Below, one piece after another: positions 47,022 to 56,145 of a DNA stretch of 64,000 bases (position 1 is the first letter of the stretch; every line of letters begins with the position of its first letter). The translations under genes and the position numbers were made by a program. The notes beneath the pieces are model-generated. The model was not told the origin of the DNA. It worked only from the letters and a program-made list of their open reading frames with translations, and searched no databases. This DNA is from Cernens ardua (GTDB lineage Bacteria > Pseudomonadota > Gammaproteobacteria > Pseudomonadales > Halomonadaceae), in NCBI RefSeq assembly GCF_051251085.1, contig NZ_JBPCZH010000001.1, positions 62,001 through 126,000 of the forward strand, in the 5' to 3' direction.

Positions 47022-47678
47022 ATGATTGGACGCTTGTTCGGCCAGTTGATTGAGAAACAGCCCCCCTGGATTGTCATTGACGTACATGGCGTGGGTTATG
47101 AGTTGGAAGCCTCGATGAACACCATTGTCAATCTGCCGCCAGTGGGTGAGTCTGTCCGTCTCTATACCCATCTGGCCGTGAGGGAAGATGCGCACTTGCT
47201 GTATGGCTTCAAGGATGAGCTGGAACGACGCATGTTTCGTGAGCTTATTCGCATTTCTGGAATAGGGCCGAGAGTAGCACTTGCCATTCTTTCCGGCATG
47301 GAGCGCAGTCAATTTGTCCAATGCCTGCAGGATGAAGACGCAGCTTCGTTGACCAAGCTCCCTGGGGTGGGTAAAAAGACGGCGGAACGGTTGATCGTCG
47401 AAATGCGTGACCGCATGGCCCGTTGGCCCGAATTGATCCGCGAGGCGGATGCAGCCAAGGGCGGCTTGAGTTCTCTGTTTTATTCGGCTGCCGCAGATCA
47501 GCCAACCGATTCAATTGATAATTATGCCGATGCAGAAGCGGCCTTGGTGACATTGGGATACCGTCCCACTGAAGCAGCCAAGATGCTGAAAGGCATGGAC
47601 TACACCGAATCGGTTGAACAGCTCATCAAGTCTGCGCTTTCTTCTCGCATGAATAATGATCGGGGAGGGCATCGATGA
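47022..47678 (+). CDS. ruvA: Holliday junction branch migration protein RuvA
   Basis: 218-aa junction-binding protein that loads RuvB. N-terminal OB fold starts MIGRLFGQLIEKQPPWIVIDVHGVGYE. Helix-hairpin-helix motifs include ISGIGPRVALAILSG and LPGVGKKTAERLIVE, and the C-terminal RuvB-binding domain is AEAALVTLGYRPTEAAKML. Slightly longer than E. coli RuvA (203) in the linker near residues 150-165. The start at 47022 is the family methionine; the frame continues upstream. It ends in a 4-nt overlap with ruvB. Confidence 0.96.
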   Translation: MIGRLFGQLIEKQPPWIVIDVHGVGYELEASMNTIVNLPPVGESVRLYTHLAVREDAHLLYGFKDELERRMFRELIRISGIGPRVALAILSGMERSQFVQCLQDEDAASLTKLPGVGKKTAERLIVEMRDRMARWPELIREADAAKGGLSSLFYSAAADQPTDSIDNYADAEAALVTLGYRPTEAAKMLKGMDYTESVEQLIKSALSSRMNNDRGGHR

Positions 47679-48715
47679 TCGAATCTGATCGTCTGATCTC
47701 CTCTGACCCAAAAGGGGACACTGAAACACGGGTGGATCATGCCATTCGGCCTCGCTCCCTTGATGACTATATCGGGCAACCGGCGGTTCGCGAGCAGCTG
47801 GGTATTTTTATTGATGCTGCACGTCATCGCGGCGACAGTCTGGATCATACCCTTGTTTTCGGCCCCCCGGGGCTGGGCAAGACTACCCTAGCCAACATTA
47901 TTGCCACTGAAATGGGGGTGAATATCAAGTCAACCTCCGGGCCTGTGTTGGAGCGCCCCGGGGATCTGGCGGCCATGCTGACCAGTCTTGAACCGGGAGA
48001 TGTCCTATTTATCGACGAAATTCATCGCCTTTCTTCAACGGTTGAAGAAGTTCTCTATCCGGCGATGGAAGATTTCCAACTCGATATCATGATAGGTGAA
48101 GGTCCGGCGGCACGCTCCATCAAGGTTGATTTGCCCCGTTTCACCCTGGTAGGTGCAACTACTCGGGCAGGATTGCTGACTTCCCCCTTGCGCGATCGTT
48201 TTGGTATTGTGCAACGGCTGGAATTTTATGATGTGGGGGATTTGAGTAGTATCGTCTCGCGATCGGCCTCTATGCTTGCCCTGGATGCAAATGAAGCGGG
48301 TGCGTTGGAAATAGCCCGTCGTTCTCGTGGTACGCCCCGCATTGCCAATCGGCTGTTACGTCGTGTTCGTGATTATGCTCAGGTGAAAGCCGATGGACAG
48401 ATCAACGCAGATACTGCGTCCCGGGCATTGGATATGCTCAATGTAGATCAACATGGTCTTGATCATATGGACCGCCGGTTGTTGCTGATGATGATCGAAA
48501 AGTTCGATGGCGGCCCCGTGGGCGTTGATAGTCTGGCTGCCGCAATTGGCGAAGAGCGTGATACTATTGAGGACGTATTGGAGCCTTATTTGATTCAGCA
48601 GGGTTTTATGATGAGAACCGCCCGTGGGCGCATAGTGACTTCTACGGCGTATCGTCATTTTGGCATAGAGCCCAGTGACTCAGGGGCGTTGCCAGATCAG
48701 GAGGAATCCAGATGA
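47675..48715 (+). CDS. ruvB: Holliday junction DNA helicase RuvB
   Basis: 346-aa AAA+ motor that drives branch migration. Walker A GPPGLGKTTLA, Walker B LFIDEIHRL, sensor 1 LVGATTRAG, and the arginine-finger segment SPLRDRFG are all present. The C-terminal winged helix ends with SYAYRHFGI-like text (TSTAYRHFGIEP). It overlaps ruvA at its start and ybgC at its end by 4 nt each (ATGA). Confidence 0.98.
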   Translation: MIESDRLISSDPKGDTETRVDHAIRPRSLDDYIGQPAVREQLGIFIDAARHRGDSLDHTLVFGPPGLGKTTLANIIATEMGVNIKSTSGPVLERPGDLAAMLTSLEPGDVLFIDEIHRLSSTVEEVLYPAMEDFQLDIMIGEGPAARSIKVDLPRFTLVGATTRAGLLTSPLRDRFGIVQRLEFYDVGDLSSIVSRSASMLALDANEAGALEIARRSRGTPRIANRLLRRVRDYAQVKADGQINADTASRALDMLNVDQHGLDHMDRRLLLMMIEKFDGGPVGVDSLAAAIGEERDTIEDVLEPYLIQQGFMMRTARGRIVTSTAYRHFGIEPSDSGALPDQEESR

Positions 48716-49131
48716 GCATATTTACGTGGCCGGTCCGTGTTTATTATGAAGATACCGATGCCGGTGGCATTGTCTATCATGCGCAGTACCTCAACTTCAT
48801 GGAACGCGCTCGTACCGAATGGTTCAGACATCAGGATTTTCAGCAAAATCAGCTGTTCAAGCAGAATATTCAGTTGGTCGTTAGCCGTTTGTCATGTCGT
48901 TACATACGTCCTGCAGTGCTGGACGATCTGCTAGAGATCCGTAACAGTATCATTGATGTGGCTTACTGCACGATGCTCTTCAAACAAGAGGTCTACCGCC
49001 AGGATGAACTGTTGTGCGATGGTGAGGTCGAAATAGCATGTATTGATGCTGTAAACCTGAAGCCCAAACGTTGGCCGGCAAAAATGAAAACCCTGTTGAA
49101 CGAGCAGCAGGTCGCTTGTTCAGAGGAGTAG
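48712..49131 (+). CDS. ybgC: Tol-Pal system-associated acyl-CoA thioesterase YbgC
   Basis: 139-aa hot-dog-fold thioesterase with the 4-hydroxybenzoyl-CoA thioesterase-type catalytic segment YYEDTDAGGIVYHAQYLNF (Asp16). It hydrolyses short or malonyl-type acyl-CoAs in vitro and is the usual first gene of the tol-pal cluster. It starts inside the ruvB stop. A 190-bp gap separates it from tolQ. Confidence 0.95.
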   Translation: MSIFTWPVRVYYEDTDAGGIVYHAQYLNFMERARTEWFRHQDFQQNQLFKQNIQLVVSRLSCRYIRPAVLDDLLEIRNSIIDVAYCTMLFKQEVYRQDELLCDGEVEIACIDAVNLKPKRWPAKMKTLLNEQQVACSEE

Positions 49132-49321
49132 CCGCAGCAATAATTGTGTTCGAACGACGTGATGGTGCTCGAACAGCCTGTTACTGTGGTTTTGTATCTT
49201 TCCGCAGGTTTAGGCTGTTGGCTCACATAGAGTGTTAGAGCAGTGAGAGCATTTGATTTTTATTTTAGGGACGATCAGTACGCAGGGCGTTACTGGCGTT
49301 GAATGAATCAAGAGGTTGATT

Positions 49322-50080
49322 GTGGAAAATTCGATGTCCATCGTCTCGCTGGTGACTCATGCCAGTATTGTCGTCAAGATTGTATTGGTGATCCTGCTGT
49401 TTTTTTCCCTGCTTTCATGGATCATCATTTTTCAGCGCTCCATCAGCTTGCGTCGAGCGACGCAGAGCTTCAGACATTTTGAACACTCTTTCTGGTCGGG
49501 TATCGATCTGCATCAGTTGGAAGAAAATATCGCTGGCCAGAAAGAAGGTATTGCGCATGTATTTCATGCCGGGTTCAAAGCCTTTAAACGACTACGGTCC
49601 AGGATGATACCCGCTGGTACGCGACCTACTCCCAAGGAGGCGTCTGCGGTACTGGTTGATGTCGAACGAGCCATGAATGTTGCTCAATCAGTCGAGAGCG
49701 CACGCCTGACACGCTTCCTTCCCATACTTGCTACCATAAGCTCTGTGAGCCCTTATATTGGCCTTTTTGGTACTGTCTGGGGGATTATGGCCTCCTTCCT
49801 GTCACTTTCCGATGGTGCTCATGCCACGCTTGCCACAGTGGCTCCCTGGGTGGCAGAGGCGCTTATAGCAACGGCGATGGGGCTGGTGGCCGCTATCCCT
49901 GCTGTTATTGCCTATAATCGTTTCAGTACCACGACTGAACAGCTGATTATTCAGTATCATGACTTCACTGAAGAGTTTCATACATTGCTGTACAGAAGCC
50001 TGCTAACGCAAGGAATGCCCAAGCATACTGCCGAGCATGCACCCGTAATGGCACCTGTGACTGTCGGGAATATGGGATAG
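49322..50080 (+). CDS. tolQ: Tol-Pal system proton channel subunit TolQ
   Basis: 252-aa inner-membrane protein with three helices (about 9-33, 130-160 and 165-190). It normally forms a TolQ5-TolR2 proton channel that energises TolA. The channel-lining segment SSVSPYIGLFGTVWGIMASF and the ALIATAMGLVAAIPAVIAYNRF helix closely match E. coli TolQ. The start is a GTG at 49322, 6 nt after AGAGG; a TTG 6 nt earlier is less likely. The next gene should be tolR but is tolA. Confidence 0.95.
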   Translation: MENSMSIVSLVTHASIVVKIVLVILLFFSLLSWIIIFQRSISLRRATQSFRHFEHSFWSGIDLHQLEENIAGQKEGIAHVFHAGFKAFKRLRSRMIPAGTRPTPKEASAVLVDVERAMNVAQSVESARLTRFLPILATISSVSPYIGLFGTVWGIMASFLSLSDGAHATLATVAPWVAEALIATAMGLVAAIPAVIAYNRFSTTTEQLIIQYHDFTEEFHTLLYRSLLTQGMPKHTAEHAPVMAPVTVGNMG

Positions 50081-50244
50081 GGAATGTATCAATGAATTTG
50101 GTCACGAATTTTCGGCCCATGTTTTCCAGCACATGTCCATCTGTACATGCGTTGTATAACCTGCGTTTATTTTGTACGGTCATTTGCAGAAAGCGTATTT
50201 TCTACGCAGTAGATCTTTTAGTCACTACGGGTTGGGGGTAGGTC
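50081..50244. other. tolR missing between tolQ and tolA
   Basis: In almost all tol clusters a gene of about 140-150 codons for TolR lies here. The space is only 164 bp. A 49-codon plus-strand frame (50092-50241) shows no TolR features: no DLKSEINVVP-like start, no Asp-bearing helix and no periplasmic domain. The spacer therefore looks like the scar of a deletion rather than a short tolR. Confidence 0.85.
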
Positions 50245-51459
50245 ATGTTTGGACCTTCACAGCAGGAAGTCAGGTTCAGACTGCCAGTGATACTTGCAGT
50301 CTTGCTGCATGTCATCATTGCCATTTTACTATTGGTACGCTGGCCGCATTCTGCTCCGCAACCTGAAACCTCTGTCGTTCAGGCGACGCTGATTTCCTCT
50401 CAGGCTCGTACCTCCAATCCTCATCCACAAAATGATAGTGCGAAGGGACAGGCCCATGAGCCGAAACCCTCTCATCAAGAGCACCATTCTCAGGATCAGA
50501 GGTCGCAGCAGGCCGAACAGCAGCGTCAAGCCGAGGCGCAGCAAAAACAGGCGCAAGAGCAACAGGCCCAACAGCAAGCCCAGCAACGTCAGCAGGCAGC
50601 TCAAGCAGCGCAACAACGTGAGCAAGCGGCCAAAGAGCAACAGCAGGCCGCTGCAGCTGCCGCCGCCGCTGCTCAAAAGGCCGAACAACAGAAGGCTGAA
50701 GCCCAACAACAGGAAAATGCGCGTCAGGCTCAATTGAAAGCAGCCCAGCAAAAGGCGCAACAGCAGAAAGAAGCACAAGCAAAAGCGGCTGCCAAACAGG
50801 CCGCGCAGCAAAAGGCAGATCAGCAGAAGGCTGCGGCTGAAAAAGCAGCACAACAAAAAGCGGCAGCTCAGAAGGCTGCTGAGGAAAAAGCCGCGCAGCA
50901 GAAGGCTGATCAGGAAAAAGCGGCCAAGGAGAAAGCCGCCCAGGAAAAAGCAGCGGCAGCCAAGGCTGCTCAACAGAAAGCTGATGCACAAAAGGCCGCG
51001 GACAAAAAGGCAGCAGCCGAGAAAGCCGCGCATGCCCGTGAAGAGGCTCAACGCAGACGCCGTGCCATGGCTGCAGCCGCTGCTGCTGCTGATAGTGATT
51101 CGGCGCTGCCCAAAAATGCCGGGCGTGGGCAGCACTCATCATCCAATGCGGCACGTGCAAGCAAGGCGGCAAATAGTATGATGGGTGTTATTCGTAATGC
51201 TGTAGAAAACAACTGGAATAAACCTTCGGGTATTCCCAACGGTATCGTCGCAACGGTACGTGTCCAACTGATCCCTGTAACAGGGGAGCTGGTAAACGTT
51301 TCCATTCAAAAGAGCAGCGGTAATGCTGCCTTCGATGCCTCTGCCATACAGGCAGTACAGCGTGCGGCGCCTTTCAACGAATTGGGGCAGGCACCCGGCT
51401 CCATTCAACAACAGTTCCAGAATTTTACGCTGACGTTCAACCCGGAGGATGTTAACTGA
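50245..51459 (+). CDS. tolA: Tol-Pal system energy-transducing protein TolA
   Basis: 404-aa inner-membrane-anchored protein that reaches across the periplasm. The N-terminal helix (14-31) keeps His22 of the TolQR-interaction face; position 18 is Ala. Residues about 85-285 form an Ala/Gln/Lys/Glu-rich helical domain II, encoded by a low-complexity stretch. The globular domain III (IRNAVENNWNKPSGIPNGI...ALQAVQRAAPF-like text) binds TolB, Pal and porins. It overlaps tolB by 1 nt (TGATG). Given the absence of tolR, its energisation here is an open question. Confidence 0.94.
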   Translation: MFGPSQQEVRFRLPVILAVLLHVIIAILLLVRWPHSAPQPETSVVQATLISSQARTSNPHPQNDSAKGQAHEPKPSHQEHHSQDQRSQQAEQQRQAEAQQKQAQEQQAQQQAQQRQQAAQAAQQREQAAKEQQQAAAAAAAAAQKAEQQKAEAQQQENARQAQLKAAQQKAQQQKEAQAKAAAKQAAQQKADQQKAAAEKAAQQKAAAQKAAEEKAAQQKADQEKAAKEKAAQEKAAAAKAAQQKADAQKAADKKAAAEKAAHAREEAQRRRRAMAAAAAAADSDSALPKNAGRGQHSSSNAARASKAANSMMGVIRNAVENNWNKPSGIPNGIVATVRVQLIPVTGELVNVSIQKSSGNAAFDASAIQAVQRAAPFNELGQAPGSIQQQFQNFTLTFNPEDVN

Positions 51460-52748
51460 TGAAACGGTGGGCTGCCCTAGCAGGGCTTACATTAATGGCT
51501 GCCAGTACCGCTGCGCATGCTGACCTCAATATTCAGATCACACACAGCAGTAACAATGCCATTCCCATTGCCGTGACTTCGTTCAATCCATCCAATCAAC
51601 CGATGTCACAAAACATTTCGCAGATCATCACCAATGACCTGCGTAACAGTGGGCAATTTTCTCCCTTGTCGGGTAATCAACTGATCAGCAACCCGGCGCC
51701 AGGTAGTCAGGTCGACTATGGTGCCTGGCAAAATACGCGTGCCAGTTATCTGGTTGATGGTCGCGTTACGCAGGAAGGGAGCGGTTACCGGATTGTCTAT
51801 GAGCTGCGAGATGTCTTTGGCAAGAAGGAAGAGATCAGTCAGGTGGTCAATACCACCAATCCGAATCAGCTCAGATCGGCAGCTCACTACATCGCAGACC
51901 AGATTTTCCAGAAAATTACTGGCATTCGGGGTGCCTTTGAAACCCGTATTGCCTACGTGATCTCCAATGGTTTGGGGGATCACATGACGTTCTCGTTGTA
52001 TGTTGCCGATCAGGATGGATACAACCCACGCGTGGTGTTCAATTCTACGCAGCCGATCCTTTCACCTCGTTGGTCTCCCGATGGCAAGAAACTGGCTTAC
52101 GTCTCCTTTGAAGGTGGGCATCCTGCCATTTACGTACAGCAGCTCTCTACCGGTGACCGGATCAAGCTGACCAGTTTCAACGGTATCAATGGTGCACCGG
52201 CGTGGTCACCGGATGGTAGTCATCTTGCGATGTCATTGTCCAAATCAGGGTCCCCTGAAATTTATGTCATGAATCTCGCTAACCGTCAGCTGACGCAGCT
52301 AACGCATGATTCTTCGATTAATACCGAGCCGAACTATGCACCTGATGGTCAGAGCCTGATCTTTACCTCTGATCGCGCCGGTGGCCCTCAGATTTATCGT
52401 TATAATTTCGCGTCCGGCAGCACGGAACGTGTAACTTATACGAATAATTACAATGCGGGAGGGCATTTTTCTCCAGATGGTTCTACAATATTCCTTGTCA
52501 CTCGTACTGGTGCCGGATATCAGGTTGCCAAGCAGGATCTCCAAACAGGCCGCTTGACTGTGATCTCCAATAGCCATTATGACGAAGCACCAACAGTTGC
52601 GCCGAATGGCACAATGGTGGTATATGCAACACAGCAGGGGGGCCGTGGGGTTCTTGGTGCTGTGTCAGCGGATGGTCGTGCGTCCTTTGTCATTCCTTCA
52701 CCACAGGGGAATGTACAGGAACCTGCATGGTCGCCGTTTGCTAATTAA
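51459..52748 (+). CDS. tolB: Tol-Pal system periplasmic protein TolB
   Basis: 429-aa periplasmic beta-propeller that shuttles between TolA and Pal. Signal peptide MKRWAALAGLTLMAASTAAHA; N-terminal alpha/beta domain; then six blades marked by repeated WSPDG (SPRWSPDGKKLAY, APAWSPDGSHLAM, EPNYAPDGQSLIF, HFSPDGSTIF). Translationally coupled to tolA. Confidence 0.97.
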   Translation: MKRWAALAGLTLMAASTAAHADLNIQITHSSNNAIPIAVTSFNPSNQPMSQNISQIITNDLRNSGQFSPLSGNQLISNPAPGSQVDYGAWQNTRASYLVDGRVTQEGSGYRIVYELRDVFGKKEEISQVVNTTNPNQLRSAAHYIADQIFQKITGIRGAFETRIAYVISNGLGDHMTFSLYVADQDGYNPRVVFNSTQPILSPRWSPDGKKLAYVSFEGGHPAIYVQQLSTGDRIKLTSFNGINGAPAWSPDGSHLAMSLSKSGSPEIYVMNLANRQLTQLTHDSSINTEPNYAPDGQSLIFTSDRAGGPQIYRYNFASGSTERVTYTNNYNAGGHFSPDGSTIFLVTRTGAGYQVAKQDLQTGRLTVISNSHYDEAPTVAPNGTMVVYATQQGGRGVLGAVSADGRASFVIPSPQGNVQEPAWSPFAN

Positions 52749-52799
52749 AACGTATGATACAATAATGTTATTCTCACTCTTAAGAGCAAGGAGATAGCC

Positions 52800-53336
52800 A
52801 TGCAGTTTTCAACTTTTGCCAAAACTATGGCAGCGGCACTGTCAGTGGTTGTTATCGCTGGCTGTTCCAGCAGTGGCGGCACCCAGGATGGGAGCCAGGG
52901 TGGTTTGAGTTCAGGTCAGGGCACAGCTTCTTCAACTGGCGCTGCCGGTTCGAATGGCTATGCCAACGGTCAGGACACTGGTGCTGGTGCAGATGCACAA
53001 AATTCCATTCCTGCCGTCCGTACCATTTACTTCGACTTCAACCGTGATTCTATCCGTCCCGAGTTCGAGTCTGTACTGAATCAGCACGCTGAATACCTGC
53101 GTTCTCATCCGAACGTTCACGTAACACTGGAAGGTAACACTGACCCGGTGGGTACTCGTGAATACAACCTCGGTCTGGGCGAGCGTCGTGCAAACTCCGT
53201 TCGTCAGTATCTGGCGGTACAGGGCGTTAGTCCTTCACAAATCGACGTGGTAAGCTACGGTGAAGAACGTCCCGCAGCAGCAGGTAACTCTGCTGAAGCA
53301 TATTCTCAGGATCGTCGTGTAGTCTTCGACTACTGA
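52800..53336 (+). CDS. pal: Peptidoglycan-associated lipoprotein Pal
   Basis: 178-aa outer-membrane lipoprotein. Lipobox VIAGC with Cys22, then a Gly/Ser-rich linker and an OmpA-like domain (TIYFDFNRDSIRPEF, LEGNTDPVGTREYNLGLGERRA) with the Asp/Arg pair that holds meso-diaminopimelate. It links outer membrane and peptidoglycan and follows division constriction. AAGGAG lies 6 nt before the ATG. It follows tolB by 51 bp. Confidence 0.97.
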   Translation: MQFSTFAKTMAAALSVVVIAGCSSSGGTQDGSQGGLSSGQGTASSTGAAGSNGYANGQDTGAGADAQNSIPAVRTIYFDFNRDSIRPEFESVLNQHAEYLRSHPNVHVTLEGNTDPVGTREYNLGLGERRANSVRQYLAVQGVSPSQIDVVSYGEERPAAAGNSAEAYSQDRRVVFDY

Positions 53337-53351
53337 TATCAGAGGTAGCAT

Positions 53352-54185
53352 ATGAATCGCAGTTTGAAAAAACTGTGCGGTGCGGGAGCCTTGTTGCTCC
53401 CGCTTTCCGTATGGGCTCAGGATAACAGTTCACTGTACGATCAGACGGCCACGCAACAAACGACTGCGTCAGGCAGTCTGGCCCTGTTCAATCAGCTGCA
53501 GGACCAGCAACAGGATATCAATAACCTGCGTGGTCAGATAGAAGATCTGCAACATCAGATCTCACAAGTACAGAGCGATGGTCAGAAGCAGTATCTTAGT
53601 CTCAGTAATCGCGTGTCTGCGCTTGAAAATGGCGGCTCTCAGCAGGGAGGCGATGCCAGTTCGTCTTCTAATGCCAGCGACGATCAGGGAACAGATGATC
53701 AAAACAGTGGCAATCAGAGCGATGCCAATCAGGCCACCGGAAGTGGCGACGCCGCCGCCGGAGCATCATCGAACAGTACTTCCAATAGCGATACCACCAC
53801 TGCAGGTAATAGTGCCCAGCAGAGTTACCAGCAGGCTTTCAACTACGTCAAGCAGCATCAATATAGCCAGGCAGTCACGGCATTCGATCAATTCCGTAAA
53901 CAATATCCGCAGTCACCTCTGGTAGGGAATGCATACTATTGGTTGGGTGAGGTTCATTATCAGCAATCACAGATGCCGGATGCTGCATCGGCATATCAGG
54001 CATTGATTGCCAAATATCCTCACAACAACAAGGTGCCGGATGCCACCTATCGGCTGGCGTTGATCAAAGCGCGTCAGGGCGATGTAGACACGACTGAAAA
54101 ACTGCTTAATTCAGTGATAAAGGAACATCCAAAATCACAGGCGGCCCAGAAAGCAAAAACCTTTTTGGCCAAGATCAACGGCTAA
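53352..54185 (+). CDS. cpoB: Cell division coordinator CpoB (YbgF)
   Basis: 277-aa periplasmic protein: signal peptide (1-22, ending VWAQ), a trimeric coiled coil (about 38-95, LFNQLQDQQQDINNLRGQIEDL), a Ser/Asn/Gly/Asp-rich linker of about 55 residues, and C-terminal TPR repeats (SYQQAFNYVKQHQYSQAV onward). In E. coli it couples Tol energy to PBP1B during constriction. AGAGG lies 6 nt upstream. Last gene before a strong terminator. Confidence 0.94.
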   Translation: MNRSLKKLCGAGALLLPLSVWAQDNSSLYDQTATQQTTASGSLALFNQLQDQQQDINNLRGQIEDLQHQISQVQSDGQKQYLSLSNRVSALENGGSQQGGDASSSSNASDDQGTDDQNSGNQSDANQATGSGDAAAGASSNSTSNSDTTTAGNSAQQSYQQAFNYVKQHQYSQAVTAFDQFRKQYPQSPLVGNAYYWLGEVHYQQSQMPDAASAYQALIAKYPHNNKVPDATYRLALIKARQGDVDTTEKLLNSVIKEHPKSQAAQKAKTFLAKING

Positions 54186-54218
54186 CAAAGCGTTAATTCA
54201 TCCATATACGAGATTTAT

Positions 54219-54248
54219 TAGCGCAGAGAATACTCTGCGCTATTTTTT
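54219..54248 (+). terminator. Terminator of the tol-pal cluster
   Basis: Perfect 10-bp stem TAGCGCAGAG/CTCTGCGCTA with an AATA loop, then six Ts, 34 bp after the cpoB stop. Confidence 0.93.
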
Positions 54249-54444
54249 GCCTGTCTCGCGGCTACAAACTGTTAGTGATGGTTTGGTACGTGGTGAAATT
54301 TATGGTTGGAGTTGTATAGGGGGCGAATGCTATCAGTGGCAGCATCGTTGGAGGGATGTGACCTAAAGTCACCTTGCCGACCTATGGTCACGGAAGTTTC
54401 GTCAACATGTGGGATACCTGTCGAACTTATATCACATGTGTGGG

Positions 54445-55119
54445 TCAAGCGCCTTGCCTGCTCTCATACAGTGACAACAAAAAGCCAGCAAGCTCTGCAG
54501 GGGAGCAGACTGTTTTTGTAGCATCCCAATCACAGGGATTTTCATCCTGCATTAAATACCCATAACCCGCTGCAATCGAATCCATCTCTGCGCGCTTGGC
54601 CGCTTCGATATCACGCAGGTGATCCCCTATATAAAGACCGGATTCTACCGGTAAGTTCAATTGCTCCATGGCCATGATCAAAGGACGTGGATCGGGTTTC
54701 GCGCAGGGAAGATCATCCCCGCAGATCAATACCTCAGGAAAGAGCTCAAGGCGTGATAATAGTGGTTCGGCAAACCTTCTCTCCTTGTTTGTCACAATGC
54801 CCCAACGGATGCCATTCGACATCAGCCTTTTCACACACTCTGCCAGCCCTTCGTAAGGTTGGCTATTTTCACCCAGGAGCTTTTCATAGAGCGATAACAG
54901 GCGAGCATGATCCTGTGAGGTAGCAGCTTCACCCAACGCCAAACGGGTCAACGCAGCGCCTCCCTGAGAGACGACGGCTCTAACCACAGTATAGTCTAGA
55001 GGCGTGTGCCCACGTTCCTGTCTAAGGGTATTGGTGGCAGCGACGAGATCAGGTGCCGTGTCAACCAAAGTGCCATCCAGATCAAACAGTATGGCACTGT
55101 AGTGCTTCACTGCTTTCAT
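54445..55119 (-). CDS. mupP: HAD phosphatase, MurNAc-6-phosphate phosphatase MupP-like
   Basis: 224-aa HAD hydrolase. Motif I FDLDGTLVD (Asp13, Asp15), motif II VVTNK-type (GIVTNKERRFAEPLL), motif III KPDP, and motif IV YIGDHLRDIEAAK. It could be called Gph (phosphoglycolate phosphatase), but its position directly after ubiG with a 4-nt overlap is the conserved place of mupP in Pseudomonas. The C-terminal YGYLMQDENPCDWDA also resembles MupP. MupP removes phosphate from MurNAc-6-P in the recycling route that leads to UDP-MurNAc. Confidence 0.8.
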   Translation of the reverse strand: MKAVKHYSAILFDLDGTLVDTAPDLVAATNTLRQERGHTPLDYTVVRAVVSQGGAALTRLALGEAATSQDHARLLSLYEKLLGENSQPYEGLAECVKRLMSNGIRWGIVTNKERRFAEPLLSRLELFPEVLICGDDLPCAKPDPRPLIMAMEQLNLPVESGLYIGDHLRDIEAAKRAEMDSIAAGYGYLMQDENPCDWDATKTVCSPAELAGFLLSLYESRQGA

Positions 55120-55871
55120 GAGTCAGCATCAGCTGCAATGCAATCGACCATATAGTTGACGTCAACATTGCGGCTCAACCAGTAATGCTGGGTGAGGGGG
55201 TTGTAATGCAAACCCTTCAAACGCTCCGTCGTAAGTTCGGCTGCGCGAGTCCAATGAGCCAATTCCGATGGACGAATAAAGCGCTTGAAGTCGTGCGTTC
55301 CCTTGGGGAGCAGGTTGAGAATGCGTTCAGCCCCCACAATAGCGAATAAATACGATTTTGGATTGCGATTGATGGTACTGAAGAAGACATGACCTCCAGG
55401 TTTGACCAATCGCGCACAGGCTTGGACAACCGATGCCGGGTCGGGCACGTGCTCAAGCATTTCCATGCAGGTCACCACATCAAAGCTGGCAGGGGCCATG
55501 GCTGCCAATGCCTCGACGCTGATATGCTGGTAATCAACGTCAAGGCCGCTTTCTTCGAGGTGCATTTTTGCTACCGAGAGCGGCGCCTCACTCAAATCGA
55601 TGCCGGTCACATCTGCACCACGCCGAGCCATGGCTTCACTGAGAATCCCGCCACCGCATCCGACATCCAATACTTTTCGACCTGCAAGAGCACCGCTCTG
55701 TTCTTCTATAAAAGTCAGACGCAGAGGATTGATGTCGTGCAAGGGTTTGAATTCACCTTCACGATCCCACCAACGTTGTGCTAGTGCACCGAACTTGTCG
55801 AGTTCAGCCTGGTCAAAATTCGTACCCTGACGATCCGCTTCCGAAGCGGAAAAAGAAGATTGCTGCGTCAT
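55116..55871 (-). CDS. ubiG: Ubiquinone biosynthesis O-methyltransferase UbiG
   Basis: 251-aa SAM-dependent methyltransferase that carries out both O-methylations of the ubiquinone ring. The N-terminal family text FDQAELDKFGALAQRWWDREGEFKPLHDINPLRL is followed by motif I VLDVGCGGGILSE and the post-motif segment TCMEMLEHVPDP. The start at 55871 (MTQQSS) has GGGAG 6 nt upstream; the frame extends 34 codons further without support. Its stop overlaps the mupP start. Confidence 0.96.
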   Translation of the reverse strand: MTQQSSFSASEADRQGTNFDQAELDKFGALAQRWWDREGEFKPLHDINPLRLTFIEEQSGALAGRKVLDVGCGGGILSEAMARRGADVTGIDLSEAPLSVAKMHLEESGLDVDYQHISVEALAAMAPASFDVVTCMEMLEHVPDPASVVQACARLVKPGGHVFFSTINRNPKSYLFAIVGAERILNLLPKGTHDFKRFIRPSELAHWTRAAELTTERLKGLHYNPLTQHYWLSRNVDVNYMVDCIAADADS

Positions 55872-56145
55872 GTCCTGCTCCCTGTAAGGCGAGGCGGCGT
55901 TTGTTTGGGGCATTACCATGTGATCTTTGTCATGGTTTGCCAATGTTCCTATATTACCGTTTTTTTCAAACATTGGCTTTATCTTGATTTTAATTTGATT
56001 TTTTCGGTGTGAGCTTCAGATTATTGTCGAATTGCCGTTATTATTGAACGTGCTCGTATGCTTACCCGTCATTGGGAAGCATGAGCACATTTTGACATCG
56101 CATGGGATTGTTATCCCATAGCGAGCAGGTGGCAAGGAGAATCGT

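Noticed and set aside
50092..50241. 49-codon ORF between tolQ and tolA as a shortened tolR
   Set aside because: It has no TolR-like N-terminus, membrane helix with the functional Asp, or periplasmic domain, and a poor ribosome binding site.
50315..51172. Long minus-strand ORFs opposite tolA
   Set aside because: Artefacts of the Ala/Gln/Lys low-complexity coding sequence of TolA read on the other strand.
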